The notes below the pieces were generated by a model that was not told the DNA's origin, made no database searches, and saw nothing but the letters and a program-made list of their open reading frames with translations. Position numbers and translations under genes: made by a program. Shown here in pieces: positions 8,888-19,400 of a DNA stretch of 64,000 nt (positions are counted from its first letter, which is position 1; each line of letters begins with the position of its first letter). The stretch covers positions 248,001-312,000 of the forward strand of contig CAJNCF010000002.1 of NCBI GenBank assembly GCA_905221195.1, given 5' to 3'. Source of the stretch: a bacterium. GTDB taxonomy: Bacteria; Bacillota; Bacilli; Lactobacillales; Streptococcaceae.

Positions 8888-10118
8888 AAAATTCTTCTAA
8901 CCTCCATTTATTTTTCTCGGAAATGTAGCCTGTAATCACTTCGCCGTCTTCCTGATAATCACGTTCTTCAAGAATCGCAACACTTTCTAAATCATGAATC
9001 TTGTAGGATTTTGAAAAAGGCACGCGTAGGGTAAAGGTTCCAAAAATATCCTTGATTTTCTCTAAAAATAGAGATTGCAAGTTCTCACGACTATCCTCAG
9101 ATTTGGCAGAAATGAGGGCATAAGGCGTTTGGGTCGGCGTAAAATCCTCCACCAAATCCGCTTTATTATAAAGGGTCAAGCGAGGAATATCTTCCATGTC
9201 CAGGTCTTTCATGATGGAAAGGACTGTTTTTTCATGCTCCTCATGGTAAGGATTGCTAGCATCGATAACATGAACTAGAAGATCCACATGCTTGCTTTCT
9301 TCCAAGGTTGACTTGAAACTGGACACCAACTCTGTCGGCAAATCTTGGATAAAGCCAACCGTATCCGTTAAAGTCACTTGGAGATTGCCACCCAGATGGA
9401 TACTCTTGGTTGTCGCATCCAGAGTTGCGAATAGCTCATCTGCTTCATACTGGGTCTTACTGGTCAAGGTGTTCATGATAGTTGATTTCCCAGCATTGGT
9501 ATAACCAATCAAACCAATCTTAAAGGTACTCGACTCTAGACGTTTTTCTCTGACTGTGGCCCGATTTTTCTCAACCACCTTGAGCTGGCGCTCGATATCT
9601 GTAATTTGATTGCGAACGCTACGACGGTTCAGCTCCAGCTGGCTTTCACCAGGTCCACGGGAACCAATTCCCCCTGCCTGACGGCTGAGCATAATCCCCT
9701 GACCAACCAAACGGGGCAAGAGATACTTGAGCTGGGCTAGGTGCACTTGGAGTTTGCCTTCATGACTTCGAGCCCGCATGGCAAAGATATCTAGAATCAA
9801 CTGCATACGGTCAATGACCTTGACACCCAGAACTTCCTCTAGATTGACATTTTGCCGTGGAGTCAGCCTATTATTAACGATAACAGTGGTGATTTCTTCT
9901 GCATCCACCATGAGCGCAATTTCTTCCAACTTACCAGAGCCGATGAAGGTCTTAGAATCATACTTTTCACGTTTTTGCCTGTAGCTATCTACAACGACTG
10001 CCCCAGCTGTCTTGGCTAGACTGGCCAATTCTTCCATAGAGAGGTCAAAATTGTCCATGCCCTGCAATTCCACACCGATGAGCAGGACTCGCTCCTCTTT
10101 TTTCTCTGTTTCAATCAT
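8880..10118 (-). CDS. hflX: Ribosome-associated GTPase HflX
   Basis: GTPase that binds the 50S subunit and in other bacteria splits stalled or heat-stressed ribosomes. The 412-residue protein has the HflX N-terminal domain (glycine-rich GSGKLEEI about 60-67; [13 protein letters not shown] about 146-158), a coiled linker, then the G domain with GYTNAGKST at 205-213, DTVGFI and NKAD. It overlaps miaA by eight bases upstream and the 207-residue gene by eight downstream; both overlaps suggest coupled translation. No abnormal residues seen. Confidence 0.96.
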   Translation of the reverse strand: MIETEKKEERVLLIGVELQGMDNFDLSMEELASLAKTAGAVVVDSYRQKREKYDSKTFIGSGKLEEIALMVDAEEITTVIVNNRLTPRQNVNLEEVLGVKVIDRMQLILDIFAMRARSHEGKLQVHLAQLKYLLPRLVGQGIMLSRQAGGIGSRGPGESQLELNRRSVRNQITDIERQLKVVEKNRATVREKRLESSTFKIGLIGYTNAGKSTIMNTLTSKTQYEADELFATLDATTKSIHLGGNLQVTLTDTVGFIQDLPTELVSSFKSTLEESKHVDLLVHVIDASNPYHEEHEKTVLSIMKDLDMEDIPRLTLYNKADLVEDFTPTQTPYALISAKSEDSRENLQSLFLEKIKDIFGTFTLRVPFSKSYKIHDLESVAILEERDYQEDGEVITGYISEKNKWRLEEFYD

Positions 10119-10995
10119 CTAAAAAATCCTCAATCTGGCTAAAAATACGCTCCTGCACACCAGACTCTCCAATCTGATAAAAGGTGACCTGCATGCGATT
10201 ACGGAACCAGGTCAGCTGACGCTTGGCAAAACGACGGGTAGCCTGTTTGAGACTCTCACTCACTTCATCCAAGGTCTGCTCCCCACGGAAATAAGGAAAA
10301 AGTTCCTTATAGCCAATGCCTTTAGCAGCCTGCACATCAGGGTAATGGTCATAAAGCCACTTAGCCTCATCCAAAAGACCAGCCTCAAACATCAAATCCA
10401 CTCGGTGGTTGATACGTTCATAAAGCTGACTGCGTTCATCATCCAAGCAGATGATCAGAGGTTCATACAAGGTCTCTTGATTTTCCAAATCCTGACCAAA
10501 ATGGGCAATTTCCAAGGCACGCATAGCACGACGACGATTAAACTGGGGAATTTCAAGGCCTGCTTGCTCCACAAGATGAGCTAATTCCTCATCTGTATAA
10601 GGCTCCAAACTAGCCCGATAAGCTAAAATCTCCTCATGGGGAGTCTCCCCACCTAGATGGTAACCTTCTAGCAAGCTCTGGATATAAAGCCCAGTTCCAC
10701 CAGCTATAATGGCTAGCTTGCCACGGCTGTGAATATCCTCAATAGCCATCTTAGCTTCTGAAACAAAATCAAAAGCCGAGTAAGACTCGGTTACCTCTCT
10801 AACATCGATTAAATGATGGGGAACAGCTGCCTGTTCTTCTGGACTAGCCTTAGCTGTCCCAATATCTAAACCGCGGTAAACCTGCTGACTATCGCCACTC
10901 ACAACCTCGCCACCAAAGCGCTTGGCGACTTCAATGGCAAGAGCCGTTTTTCCAACAGCAGTCGGTCCAACAATCACAATTATTTTTGTTTTCAT
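10111..10995 (-). CDS. miaA: tRNA dimethylallyltransferase MiaA
   Basis: Transfers an isopentenyl group to A37 of tRNAs that read codons beginning with U. The 294-residue product starts [10 protein letters not shown] and has the P-loop GPTAVGKT at 10-17, [17 protein letters not shown] (substrate-binding) at about 36-52, and a YKEL(F) block in the C-terminal part. The start is at 10995, where AAGGAAAAAAG precedes the ATG; the longer open frame runs back through the promoter. The promoter TATAAT at about 11037 is divergent from the DUF3042 gene. Confidence 0.96.
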   Translation of the reverse strand: MKTKIIVIVGPTAVGKTALAIEVAKRFGGEVVSGDSQQVYRGLDIGTAKASPEEQAAVPHHLIDVREVTESYSAFDFVSEAKMAIEDIHSRGKLAIIAGGTGLYIQSLLEGYHLGGETPHEEILAYRASLEPYTDEELAHLVEQAGLEIPQFNRRRAMRALEIAHFGQDLENQETLYEPLIICLDDERSQLYERINHRVDLMFEAGLLDEAKWLYDHYPDVQAAKGIGYKELFPYFRGEQTLDEVSESLKQATRRFAKRQLTWFRNRMQVTFYQIGESGVQERIFSQIEDFLDD

Positions 10996-11115
10996 CTTTT
11001 TTCCTTGAAAAATTCCCATTTTTTCGTTACTATTATTATAACACAAAAAGGTCAGTCAGAAAAATGTGACCTCTTGAGGAGGCTGGCTGGTATAGAATAT
11101 AAAGGAGGAAGACTC

Positions 11116-11286
11116 ATGGCTAAAGGATTCGCTAAAGGTCTTGTAACAGGTGTCGCAGGGACTGTCGCTGCAGTCGCAGGTGCAGTATACGCATTTAAAA
11201 AGAAGGTGATTGAACCAGAAGAACAAAAAGCAGCTTTCATCGAAGAAAACCGTAAAAAAGCAGCTCGTCGCCGCGTATCACGTTAA
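11116..11286 (+). CDS. Small DUF3042-family protein
   Basis: A 56-residue protein with an alanine/glycine/valine-rich hydrophobic segment (about residues 5-27, GLVTGVAGTVAAVAGAVYAF) and a charged, basic tail (KKAARRRVSR). This is the streptococcal and lactobacillar DUF3042 pattern, with no known function; the helix suggests membrane association. The true start is at 11116, set by a perfect AAAGGAGG; the open frame extends upstream through the promoter without a ribosome site. It is monocistronic and divergent from miaA. Confidence 0.85.
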   Translation: MAKGFAKGLVTGVAGTVAAVAGAVYAFKKKVIEPEEQKAAFIEENRKKAARRRVSR

Positions 11287-11291
11287 GAAAT

Positions 11292-11329
11292 AAAAGAAGT
11301 TGGGATTTATTGTCTCAACTTCTTTTTTC
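11292..11329. terminator. Bidirectional terminator between the DUF3042 gene and thyA
   Basis: AAAAGAAGTTGGGA and TCTCAACTTCTTTT arms around a 7-base loop, followed by T residues, between convergent genes. Confidence 0.85.
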
Positions 11330-11336
11330 TATTCTT

Positions 11337-12176
11337 TTAAATAGCTAGGTCAAACTTCAACTGTGGCTTGACAGGGTCATAATCCACCAACTCAAAATCT
11401 TCTGCTTTGATATCAAAGAAATTAGTCCCATCAGGAACATTCAAAACCAAGCGTGGTTGGCAGTTTGACGGCTCACGACGAAGCAATTCCTGAGCTTGTT
11501 CAAATTGATTGTCATAGATATGGAGATTGTTGATAAAGTAGAAGAACTTCCCAACCTTCCAGCCAAAATGTTTGGCAATCATCATCTGCAAAGCCACATA
11601 CTGCATAGCATTGATGTGGTGGGCCACCAGCATATCGTTAGAACGCTGGGTCAAGGTCGCATCCAGATAGATTTCCCCATCAACACGGCGGACATCAAAC
11701 ATTGTCTGAAAGGCGCACGGGAGTAGCCCATCTGTTTCTTCGAAAGCTTGGTAATCCCAGAGCGAAATGATATTGCGGCGGTTCCAAGGGTTGGCTTCCA
11801 ACTGCTTGAGAAGCTTATTGATGATATCGTGTTTCTTAACAACGGCACCATAGCGCTCACCGATGGTTCCCGTATCTCCCACTTCCCAGTCATTCCAGTA
11901 GTGAACATTGTATTTGTCATTAAGCACCTCTAAGCTATTTGACTGGTCTTGGTAAATCCAGAGCACTTCCTTGATAGCGGATTTGATAGCGATTGGGCGC
12001 AAGGTTGTGATGGGGAATTCCCCCTTAGCCAAGTCATACTCGGCAAAGGCACCAGTTACATACTTGGAGTTAGCAACAGTTCCATCCTTGTACTTAGGAC
12101 GTGCCTGCTCAGAAAAGACACCGTCTTTGAGGATTCGTTCAATATTCTCTTTAAAAATCGTATCTGCTTTTGTCAT
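11337..12176 (-). CDS. thyA: Thymidylate synthase
   Basis: Methylates dUMP to dTMP with methylenetetrahydrofolate. The 279-residue protein has the nucleophilic cysteine in [10 protein letters not shown] (Cys154), the nucleotide-binding [17 protein letters not shown] block and the C-terminal [12 protein letters not shown] typical of the streptococcal enzyme. It shares the folate cofactor pool with the PabB-PabC fusion four genes upstream, although they are separate transcripts. A -10 TATACT and the Shine-Dalgarno GAGG lie upstream, directly after the glucokinase terminator. Confidence 0.97.
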   Translation of the reverse strand: MTKADTIFKENIERILKDGVFSEQARPKYKDGTVANSKYVTGAFAEYDLAKGEFPITTLRPIAIKSAIKEVLWIYQDQSNSLEVLNDKYNVHYWNDWEVGDTGTIGERYGAVVKKHDIINKLLKQLEANPWNRRNIISLWDYQAFEETDGLLPCAFQTMFDVRRVDGEIYLDATLTQRSNDMLVAHHINAMQYVALQMMIAKHFGWKVGKFFYFINNLHIYDNQFEQAQELLRREPSNCQPRLVLNVPDGTNFFDIKAEDFELVDYDPVKPQLKFDLAI

Positions 12177-12222
12177 TTCGTTTTACCTCATTCATTGTCC
12201 TAACTAGTATAGCATAAAAAAG

Positions 12223-12267
12223 AAAAGAGGAACATTACTAACTCTAGGTTAGCATTTTTCCTCTTTT
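12223..12267 (-). terminator. Terminator of glucokinase
   Basis: AAAAGAGGAA and TTCCTCTTTT arms enclose a further small stem (CTAAC/GTTAG). On the minus strand the hairpin is followed by a T-rich run, immediately before the thyA -10 element. Confidence 0.85.
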
Positions 12268-12273
12268 ATTATT

Positions 12274-13233
12274 TTATTGCAATACAAGTGATGCTGCTCC
12301 AATAACTCCAGCATCATTTCCTAGAGTTGCAAGAGCTAATTTAGTAGATGTGCGTACTTGTGGGAAAGTATTTTCATCGTAGACTTTTTGAACACCTTGT
12401 AAAAGGAATTCTCCTGCAGCTGACACACCGCCACCGATTACGATTGTTGATGGGTTAAGGATTGAACCGATATTAGCACAAGCAATTCCCAAGTAACGTG
12501 AGAAGTTACGGTAAACGATCAAAGCAAGGTCGTCTCCTTCTTTTGCAAGATCAAAGACAGTCTTAGCAGTTACTTCTTCTCCGTTATCAATCAAGCGTTT
12601 CAAGGCTGCATCGCCTTCGTATTCATCAGCATAGCGACGAGTCAAGTTAACAATCCCTGTTGCAGAAGCTACTGTCTCAAGACAGCCTTTTTTTCCACAA
12701 GTACATGCGATTGGTTGGTCAAAGTCAACAGTGATGTGGCCAAGTTCACCTGCTGCACCAGCAACACCATGAAGCAATTTTCCTTCAGCGACAATACCGC
12801 CACCAACACCAGTACCGAGTGTCATAAAGACAACGTCTGGTTGGTTATCTCCAGCACCCATCCAACGTTCACCAAGAGCTGCCACGTTGGCATCATTATC
12901 GATGAAGAATGGAATACCCAAGGCTTTTTCAATTTTTTCTTTAATTGGTTGAAGAGTTTTCCAGTTCAAGTTGTAGGCACCAATAACAGTTCCTTTTTCA
13001 CGATCAACCACACCTGGTGATCCCATTCCGATACCTTGGAAGTCTGCTGCTGCCAATCCAAGCAAGTCCAAACGGTGTTGAATAGACTCAATCATATCAT
13101 CAACGATATGACTTCCCTCATCCAAAATGTTAGTCTTGATAGACCATTTTTCTTGGATTTCTCCTGCTGTTGTCAAGATTGCAAATTTGATAGAAGTTCC
13201 ACCAAGGTCAATCCCAATAATCTTTTGACTCAT
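12274..13233 (-). CDS. gki: Glucokinase, ROK family
   Basis: Phosphorylates glucose to glucose-6-phosphate with ATP; in streptococci this handles glucose released inside the cell. The 319-residue protein has the ATP-binding IGIDLGGTSIKFA motif at the N terminus and the ROK zinc-binding cluster CTCGKKGC around residue 175, preceded by GELGHITVDF. The start at 13233 (MSQKIIG) is six bases after AAGGAG; two in-frame ATGs lie upstream but are too close to or beyond that site. The promoter has a cre-like element overlapping the expected transcription start, predicting CcpA-mediated carbon control. Confidence 0.96.
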   Translation of the reverse strand: MSQKIIGIDLGGTSIKFAILTTAGEIQEKWSIKTNILDEGSHIVDDMIESIQHRLDLLGLAAADFQGIGMGSPGVVDREKGTVIGAYNLNWKTLQPIKEKIEKALGIPFFIDNDANVAALGERWMGAGDNQPDVVFMTLGTGVGGGIVAEGKLLHGVAGAAGELGHITVDFDQPIACTCGKKGCLETVASATGIVNLTRRYADEYEGDAALKRLIDNGEEVTAKTVFDLAKEGDDLALIVYRNFSRYLGIACANIGSILNPSTIVIGGGVSAAGEFLLQGVQKVYDENTFPQVRTSTKLALATLGNDAGVIGAASLVLQ

Positions 13234-13262
13234 CATATTCTCCTTTTTCATTATGAATTAAC

Positions 13263-13276
13263 TGAAAATGCTTACA
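13263..13276 (-). promoter_or_regulatory. cre-like site at the gki transcription start
   Basis: Minus-strand TGTAAGCATTTTCA matches the CcpA cre consensus TGWAARCGYTWNCW at all but one position (A for G in the central CG). It lies directly downstream of the -10 element, where CcpA binding blocks transcription. Confidence 0.5.
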
Positions 13277-13281
13277 GTACT

Positions 13282-13310
13282 AGTATAACAAAATTTAGTT
13301 CCTTATGCAA
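13282..13310 (-). promoter_or_regulatory. Promoter of glucokinase
   Basis: TTGCAT (13305-13310) and TATACT (13282-13287) with a 17-bp spacer. The -35 hexamer is one half of a perfect inverted repeat, ATGCAAA-GG-TTTGCAT (13305-13320), which could be an operator. Confidence 0.65.
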
Positions 13311-13344
13311 AGGTTTGCATTAACTTTCTGGATTTTATTCTGTA

Positions 13345-14037
13345 TTATGGTTTCCAAAGACCTGAAGCATCTACATAGTAACGTCCATCATCAACTCGCT
13401 CATTCTTAGCCATTTTACCATCTGATTTCAAATAGTAATTCCCTTGCCATGCACTATAAACATAAGATCCATCTGATTTTAGATAATACCAAGCTTGGTA
13501 AGTAGCATCATAAACCCATTCACTCTGGGCCATTTTACCGTTTGATTTAAGGTAGTAAGCTCCTTGCCATGCATTCTTTGCATAAGATCCATCTGATTTC
13601 AAGTAATACCAAGCTTGATAAGAATCATCGTAAATCCATTCGCTCTGCGCCATTTGACCATCTTCTTTCAGGTAATAGTTTCCCTGCCAAGCATTTTTTA
13701 CTGGATTACTATTTCCATCAAAGTAGTACCAAGCACCATTCTGCTTAACCCAGCCACTTGTTGTTGCTGAACTTGTATCAGTTTGAGCCGCCGTTGATTG
13801 TTTTGCTTTGAAAACACCTTTTGGGGCATTTTTCAATTCACAAGCTACACCATCATGATCACGGTCTAACTTGGCAGAATAACCAGGATCCCCCTCATGA
13901 AGATCTGAATATCCATTCGCCCAAGCTTCCTTACAGCTAGAAAAATGAATGTTTTCTTCTGCTAACACAGGTTGTGAAAACAAGACTAAAACTGGCAAGC
14001 TAGCCAAACTCATTTTTAAAAATAGACGTTTGTTCAT
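13345..14037 (-). CDS. Choline-binding surface protein with Excalibur domain
   Basis: A secreted 230-residue protein. The signal peptide is MNKRLFLKMSLASLPVLVLF with cleavage near VLA-EE (about residue 27). It is followed by a calcium-binding Excalibur domain (SSCKEAW...DRDHDGVACE, about 34-70), a short linker, and six to seven choline-binding repeats (AWYYLKSDGSY / AWQGNYYLKSDGKM units, about 92-230). These repeats hold proteins on phosphocholine of teichoic acids, a Mitis-group trait. The start at 14037 has GGGAG upstream. Function beyond surface attachment is unknown. It lies between the hydrolase and glucokinase genes, as in pneumococcus (from memory). Confidence 0.9.
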   Translation of the reverse strand: MNKRLFLKMSLASLPVLVLFSQPVLAEENIHFSSCKEAWANGYSDLHEGDPGYSAKLDRDHDGVACELKNAPKGVFKAKQSTAAQTDTSSATTSGWVKQNGAWYYFDGNSNPVKNAWQGNYYLKEDGQMAQSEWIYDDSYQAWYYLKSDGSYAKNAWQGAYYLKSNGKMAQSEWVYDATYQAWYYLKSDGSYVYSAWQGNYYLKSDGKMAKNERVDDGRYYVDASGLWKP

Positions 14038-14085
14038 TTTTTCTCCCATAATTATGATATCGATTTCAATAGTATTTTATCAAAC

Positions 14086-14703
14086 TTATTTCAGCAATTC
14101 AAGGAAACTTCTGGTTATTTCTGCAAACTCTTTTGGTTTTTCCTTATTCAAAACATGAGGGCCGTCTGGGATAATCTGAAATTGGGATTCTGATATTAGT
14201 TTATGAATACTTCTCATAGAACTAAGATTCGGTTTATCTTTGCTACCACAAATTAGTAAGGTTGGATAAGGACAAGTTCTTGATATATCTGTTAAATCAA
14301 GTGTCTTCAATTCCTCAGAAACTCCGACCATAAAATCTTTGTTTGCTCCCCGTTTTTCAAAAAAACTTTTTGGAAGTAGTTTAAAAATCATAAACTGGAT
14401 TTTAAATAAGATATTTCCAGCTAATTTCAGAGGGCAACCTGACAAAACTAAACCTTTAAGATTTGGTAAATCATAACTGGAAAGTTCTAGTGCCAGGGCC
14501 GCACCTAAAGACAATCCAACCAAAATAAAAGGTTCTGTCTCTTGAGCTAGATGCTGATAAACTCGTTCCTTGGCTTGTTGATAGTTGCTAACTGTAGAAG
14601 GAAATAACTCGATAGCCTCAGAAGGATAATCTGTCAGTAGATTCCGAACTTCTTTCCAACTCTCTGCTGACTGCCCTAACCCGTGTAAAAATACCAGTTT
14701 CAT
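14086..14703 (-). CDS. Alpha/beta hydrolase
   Basis: A 205-residue small alpha/beta-hydrolase-fold protein. FLHGLGQS near the N terminus is the oxyanion HG loop, VGLSLGAA at about 79-86 is the nucleophile elbow (GLSLG, Ser), and the catalytic acid and histidine are probably in CGSKDKP and DGPHVLN near the C terminus. The substrate is unknown. The ATG abuts the stop codon of the PabB-PabC gene (TAA then ATG), so the two are almost certainly translationally coupled; a link to folate chemistry is possible but unproven. Confidence 0.88.
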   Translation of the reverse strand: MKLVFLHGLGQSAESWKEVRNLLTDYPSEAIELFPSTVSNYQQAKERVYQHLAQETEPFILVGLSLGAALALELSSYDLPNLKGLVLSGCPLKLAGNILFKIQFMIFKLLPKSFFEKRGANKDFMVGVSEELKTLDLTDISRTCPYPTLLICGSKDKPNLSSMRSIHKLISESQFQIIPDGPHVLNKEKPKEFAEITRSFLELLK

Positions 14704-16425
14704 TTAGTTCTCCTCTAGGCTTAATTCATACAAGCCTCTCACTGCATTACAGCCGTAAATAGCTTCTGCTTGGACTAAATCTGCTAAAGTCAAGATTTTC
14801 TCTTCTACCTGTCCTGTTTGCAGCAAATACTGACGGTAAATTCCTGGTAAGATACCAAGTCGGATAGGCGGTGTGTAGAGTTTCCCAGCTATTTTCAGAA
14901 TCAAATTTCCGATAGAAGTCTCAAGCAGTTCTCCAGACTTATTGTGGTAAATCTTCTCTTGCCCCCCTAAGTTTAAATGCGGTCGGTAACTCGTTTTGAA
15001 GTAGGTGAAGGCTTGCTGTAAATCCGCTTCCTGCAGACAAAGTTGAGCTTGATAGAAACTTGTACTGAGGGGTGTTAAGGCTTGGCGACTGACTTCAATC
15101 TCTCCAGACTTGCTGAGAGAGATTCGCAAGCGGTAATCTTGATTAGCATCACAAGCCTGACACTCTTCCTCTATCTTTTGTCTCACTTCTTCTACCTCAA
15201 AAGGAAAGGCAAAATACCGACTAGCTTTTCTCAGTCTTTTTATATGTTGATTCTCAAACAGCAAGTTCTTCTGGCTGATTTTTCCAGTAGTAATCAGCTG
15301 AAAACGAGCTTGCTTCCGATAGAGAACAGCTGCCTTTTGATGAACTTCACGGTATTCAGATTCCCATGTGCTATCCCAAGTAATGCCTCCGCCTACTCCA
15401 TAGATAGCTTGCCCCTTGTAGAGTTGAATGGTCCGAATGGCAACATTGAAAATCCGATGCCCATTTGGAAGCAAGAGACCAATGGTTCCACAGTAGACTC
15501 CACGCGGTTGTGGTTCCAAGTCCTTAATGATTTCCATGGTTGCAATTTTGGGTGCACCCGTTATGGAACCACAAGGAAAGAGAGAACGGAAGATTTCAAC
15601 AAGGTCAACATTCTCTCGCAATTGACTCTTGATGGTCGAAGTCATCTGCCAGACAGTCGAATATTGCTCCACTTGGCACAGACGCTCCACGTGCTCACTG
15701 CCCACTTCGGAAATACGATTCATATCATTGCGCAAGAGGTCCACAATCATCATGTTTTCAGAGCGATTTTTGGGATCCTGTTCCAACCAACTAGCCTGTT
15801 CAAGATCTTCTTGTTCAGTCACTCCCCGCTGAGTTGTTCCCTTCATTGGTCGCGTCGTTAATTCTCGGTCATTTTGCTCAAAAAAGAGTTCTGGACTCAT
15901 GGAAATCACTGCCATGTCATCATGTTCCACATAGGCATTGTAGCCTGCCTCCTGCTCTACCACCATACGATTGTAGATAGCAAAAGGATCAGCACTTAAG
16001 TCCTGCTTGAGTTGGACGGTGTAGTTAACCTGATAGGTGTCCCCCTGCCGCAAATGATGATGAATCTGAGCAATGGCTTTTTCATAGTCATCTGCAGATG
16101 TTACTTCCTGCCAATTTGAAGGCAAATCAACCTCATCATAAGTCAGAGGAATAGGGGAGGTCTCCACCTTATCGTGAACAGTAAAGTAAAGCAAATACTC
16201 GTCCAGTAAGGGAGCCTTGTGAACTGCTAGTTTCTCTTCAAAAGCAGGTGCAGCCTCGTAGCTGACATAGCCCACCACATAATAGCCTTGCTCCTGGTAG
16301 CTTTCCACTTGTGCCAGCAAATCTGCCACTTCTGCTAAATCTCTCGTTTTTAACTCTTTGATAGGCTTGGTAAAAGTGTATCTCTCCCCCAAAGCCCTAA
16401 AATCAATCACTGTTTTTCTATGCAT
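14704..16425 (-). CDS. pabB: Aminodeoxychorismate synthase component I fused to an aminotransferase class IV (ADC lyase) domain
   Basis: Makes 4-aminobenzoate for folate. Residues of about 90-370 form the chorismate-binding domain: TTRPMKGTTQRG contains the PMKGT motif that marks PabB rather than anthranilate synthase, and FPCGSITGAPKIATMEII is the conserved signature. The remaining 200 residues form a class IV aminotransferase fold related to PabC (ADC lyase), with a candidate PLP lysine in YHNKSGE. The 573-residue length fits PabBC fusions of streptococci. The glutaminase subunit PabA is not in the window. The promoter leaves no leader: the -10 TATACT ends seven bases before the ATG. Confidence 0.92.
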   Translation of the reverse strand: MHRKTVIDFRALGERYTFTKPIKELKTRDLAEVADLLAQVESYQEQGYYVVGYVSYEAAPAFEEKLAVHKAPLLDEYLLYFTVHDKVETSPIPLTYDEVDLPSNWQEVTSADDYEKAIAQIHHHLRQGDTYQVNYTVQLKQDLSADPFAIYNRMVVEQEAGYNAYVEHDDMAVISMSPELFFEQNDRELTTRPMKGTTQRGVTEQEDLEQASWLEQDPKNRSENMMIVDLLRNDMNRISEVGSEHVERLCQVEQYSTVWQMTSTIKSQLRENVDLVEIFRSLFPCGSITGAPKIATMEIIKDLEPQPRGVYCGTIGLLLPNGHRIFNVAIRTIQLYKGQAIYGVGGGITWDSTWESEYREVHQKAAVLYRKQARFQLITTGKISQKNLLFENQHIKRLRKASRYFAFPFEVEEVRQKIEEECQACDANQDYRLRISLSKSGEIEVSRQALTPLSTSFYQAQLCLQEADLQQAFTYFKTSYRPHLNLGGQEKIYHNKSGELLETSIGNLILKIAGKLYTPPIRLGILPGIYRQYLLQTGQVEEKILTLADLVQAEAIYGCNAVRGLYELSLEEN

Positions 16426-16431
16426 ATTTCA

Positions 16432-16437
16432 AGTATA
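16432..16437 (-). promoter_or_regulatory. -10 element of pabB, predicted leaderless
   Basis: TATACT on the minus strand, six bases before the ATG at 16425, so the predicted transcription start falls on the initiation codon. No Shine-Dalgarno sequence and only a weak -35. The T run of the zmpB terminator hairpin runs the other way into this region. Confidence 0.5.
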
Positions 16438-16441
16438 GCAT

Positions 16442-16478
16442 AAAAAGGCAGATTCAGACAAAGCTGATCTACCTTTTT
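16442..16478 (-). terminator. Hairpin between zmpB and pabB
   Basis: AAAAAGGCAGAT and ATCTACCTTTTT arms (one wobble pair) form a hairpin with A/T tails on both sides. It lies upstream of pabB and downstream of no minus-strand stop except via zmpB being transcribed away from it, so for minus-strand transcripts it would act on RNA entering pabB from zmpB's far side; its main visible role is to insulate pabB. Both genes run leftward, with pabB after zmpB, so it terminates the zmpB transcript. Confidence 0.7.
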
Positions 16479-16497
16479 ATTATTTTCTTACTATTGA

Positions 16498-19400
16498 TTA
16501 TGCTTTAGTGAATAAATCACCAGCAAAGCCATCTGATTTTTGCAAGAGTTGTTTGTAAACTTTTTCTTTAAGTGCAACTGTTTGGTTTGAATTACCAGCT
16601 TTCAGGTCATTTTCAACCGCTTTGTTGAACAACTCTTGAAGTCTTGCATAAGTTGAAATTTTCTCACCATTAATTTCAATTTCAACAAAGCCTTTTTCAC
16701 CTTTAGCTTTAACTTCCTTGAACCATTCTTTCTTCCACTCTTCTAGTGTGTGGAATTTACCACCAGACACTTTCTCAATGATAAAGTCATCACCAAGACC
16801 CGGTCTACCAGCTGCTTTAGATTCTTGTTTATACTTGTTAGAAGCGTAGCCAACAAATCCATTAACATATCCGAAGTAACCCCACATACGGAATGTATTA
16901 TGTTTGAACGAGATTGAACCAACAGCACTTTGACTTGTGTTACCACCGTAAATACCTGCCATCATATTTACTGTTTGATACGCAGTATCGAAACCTTCAG
17001 CACGATAACGTCCGTTCCCTGGCATACCGTGTTTTGTTACAAAGTTATTATCAACTAATTGGTCGATGCTTGTAATTTTCTCAGCTTTCTCAGCGTCGTT
17101 TAGGTCACGAAGTTTATCCCATTGGTGCGGTTCACCTTTTAGGCTATTGCGGTCAGCGTTTGAACGCCATTCTTTATCCATTTTCTTGAACCACTTGTCG
17201 TTCGTTCCATCATTCTTAGCGATTACCGCATCGGCTTCTAAGTGGTCAAGCATCATAAGAGCTTCATTATAGTTCTTCATGTAATGGTCAATCTTCGCAC
17301 GACTATCCAACATGTTAGGATTATAATTATACCATTGTTTTCCATCATTTTGACGTTCATATGCCATATTAAGACCTAACGCACCATATTCACCATTTGG
17401 GTTTGAAACTGACGGCGATTGCAACATACCTTGGGCAAATGCTTCTACGTCAGTACCTTCACGGTGACGCCATCCACCTAGATACGCCATACGGTCATTG
17501 ATGTGTGTTGTTTCGTGAGTGAATGCAGATGTACCAAAATCACTAATCATACTTGAGATGATATAGTAAACAGCCTCTGAATTTTGTGGTCTTTCAAAGA
17601 TATAAGCATATGCACCCATACCGTTATATCCATGCCATTTACCTGTAGGTCCGTAGAACTCACGAACTGGAGCATAATCACCATTCTTATTATGACCCAT
17701 TCGGTCAGCCCATCCATGACCAGGAACCTCTTGGTTATCCCAGATAGCCGATGGAACCATATTTTCAGATTTCAACAACTGATTACGTACATTATCAGCC
17801 GCCAAGCGAGACCAGAAGTCTAAGTAGTTGATTTGTTCTTGTGCACGTAAATCGATTTCTTTTTTGAACGCTTCACGTTCAGCTTCAGTTTTCTTACCAT
17901 ATTTCTCAAATGCACTAAATGCTAGTGTATTATAGGTTGAAATCAAGAACATATGAGCTTTTTTCGTATTAAGAAGTGGTAGGATATAACGTCCATGCTC
18001 ACCGTTATTTAAGTTTTCGTATAAGTGATATTTCTTATTAGCAAAATCAGGGTTAGATGATTGTTTCTCAACAATATAGTTAGTGTGTGATACAGCCTTC
18101 TTATACCAAACATTCATGTCCGTATCTTCTGTGAACAGTTTCATATTATATGTTAAGAAGTCGTTCAAGTTACCTTTGCCTGTTGCTCCCGCAATTACAT
18201 CACGGTAAGCATCCTGAGTTCGATCACCTTTTAAGTTTTTCTCACTAGAACCAATTTGAATCAATCTATCGATAACGCTAACGTTCTTACCATAAAAATC
18301 AGGCTTGAACATCATAAGATCTTTAATGCTCATATCATTGTATTTAAATCCATAATAACGATTTAAATAAGTAAGAGCCATCATAATTTTAGCTTTGTTT
18401 TCATCGACTTTCTTGACAAGGGATTTCATAGCTGCTTCGTCACCGTTTAATTGATGGTCTTCGTTTTCGACTAAAGCTTTAACTAATTTATCCAAATTAG
18501 CTTTCGTTTCTTCAAAGCTTTCTTCAAGGAATAGGTTTTTAATATAACCATCTTTACGAGCATCAGTGTTTTCTTCAGCTTTACCACGTTTGTCCATTAA
18601 CGCACGCACTTCAGGTGAAATCAATTGAACGCTATCTAATTTAGCTTTAATATCGTTGATTAATTGTGTTCTATCTTTAACAACCATATTTGGTGTATAA
18701 ACGACGTCACCAAGACCTTCGATACTGTATTCACGAACCTGTTGAACTTGAGAATCAGCTTTACGTGTGACAACTTTTTCTTCCTTAGTACCATCCGCAT
18801 AGTGAATCATAATGTGACTAGCATCAGATAAGTCAGTCACGAATTGACCATCTTTCATACCTGTTACAGATAATACTTCAGTCGTTAATAATTTAGAACC
18901 TGCAGGAATTTTATTTCCTTGATTGATAATCCATTCTTTATTGTAGAATGGTTGAAGTTTTTCAATATTACGGTAAGCAAGTTCACGATCTGCTTTATAA
19001 TCTTGAATTTCTTTATACGTATCAGATTTTGGTTTCACTAGGTTCAGTTTGTCTTCCACAAGTGGAGCAATTTCGAATTTATCGGCTGTGATATCTAATG
19101 CGGCTATCTTCTTATTCGCTTCTTCTAACTCTATTTCTCTAATTCTATTAGAACGAGAACGTTTAAATGAACGATCACCTGTACTAACATCTTTTACAAC
19201 AAAGTTTCTATCCAGAGCATTATTGGTAAAGTAACCATCCTCGGCATCTATATCTCTTGAGCCATAGAATTCTTCACCATTTTCGACTTTCATCATCGAA
19301 ACATTATCTTCAAGTTTACCCCATGCCCAGTTTTTACTAATGAAACCACCAACCTCAACAGGTGTTTTTACTTTAATTGTTCCTTTAGTAACCGAGTTTC

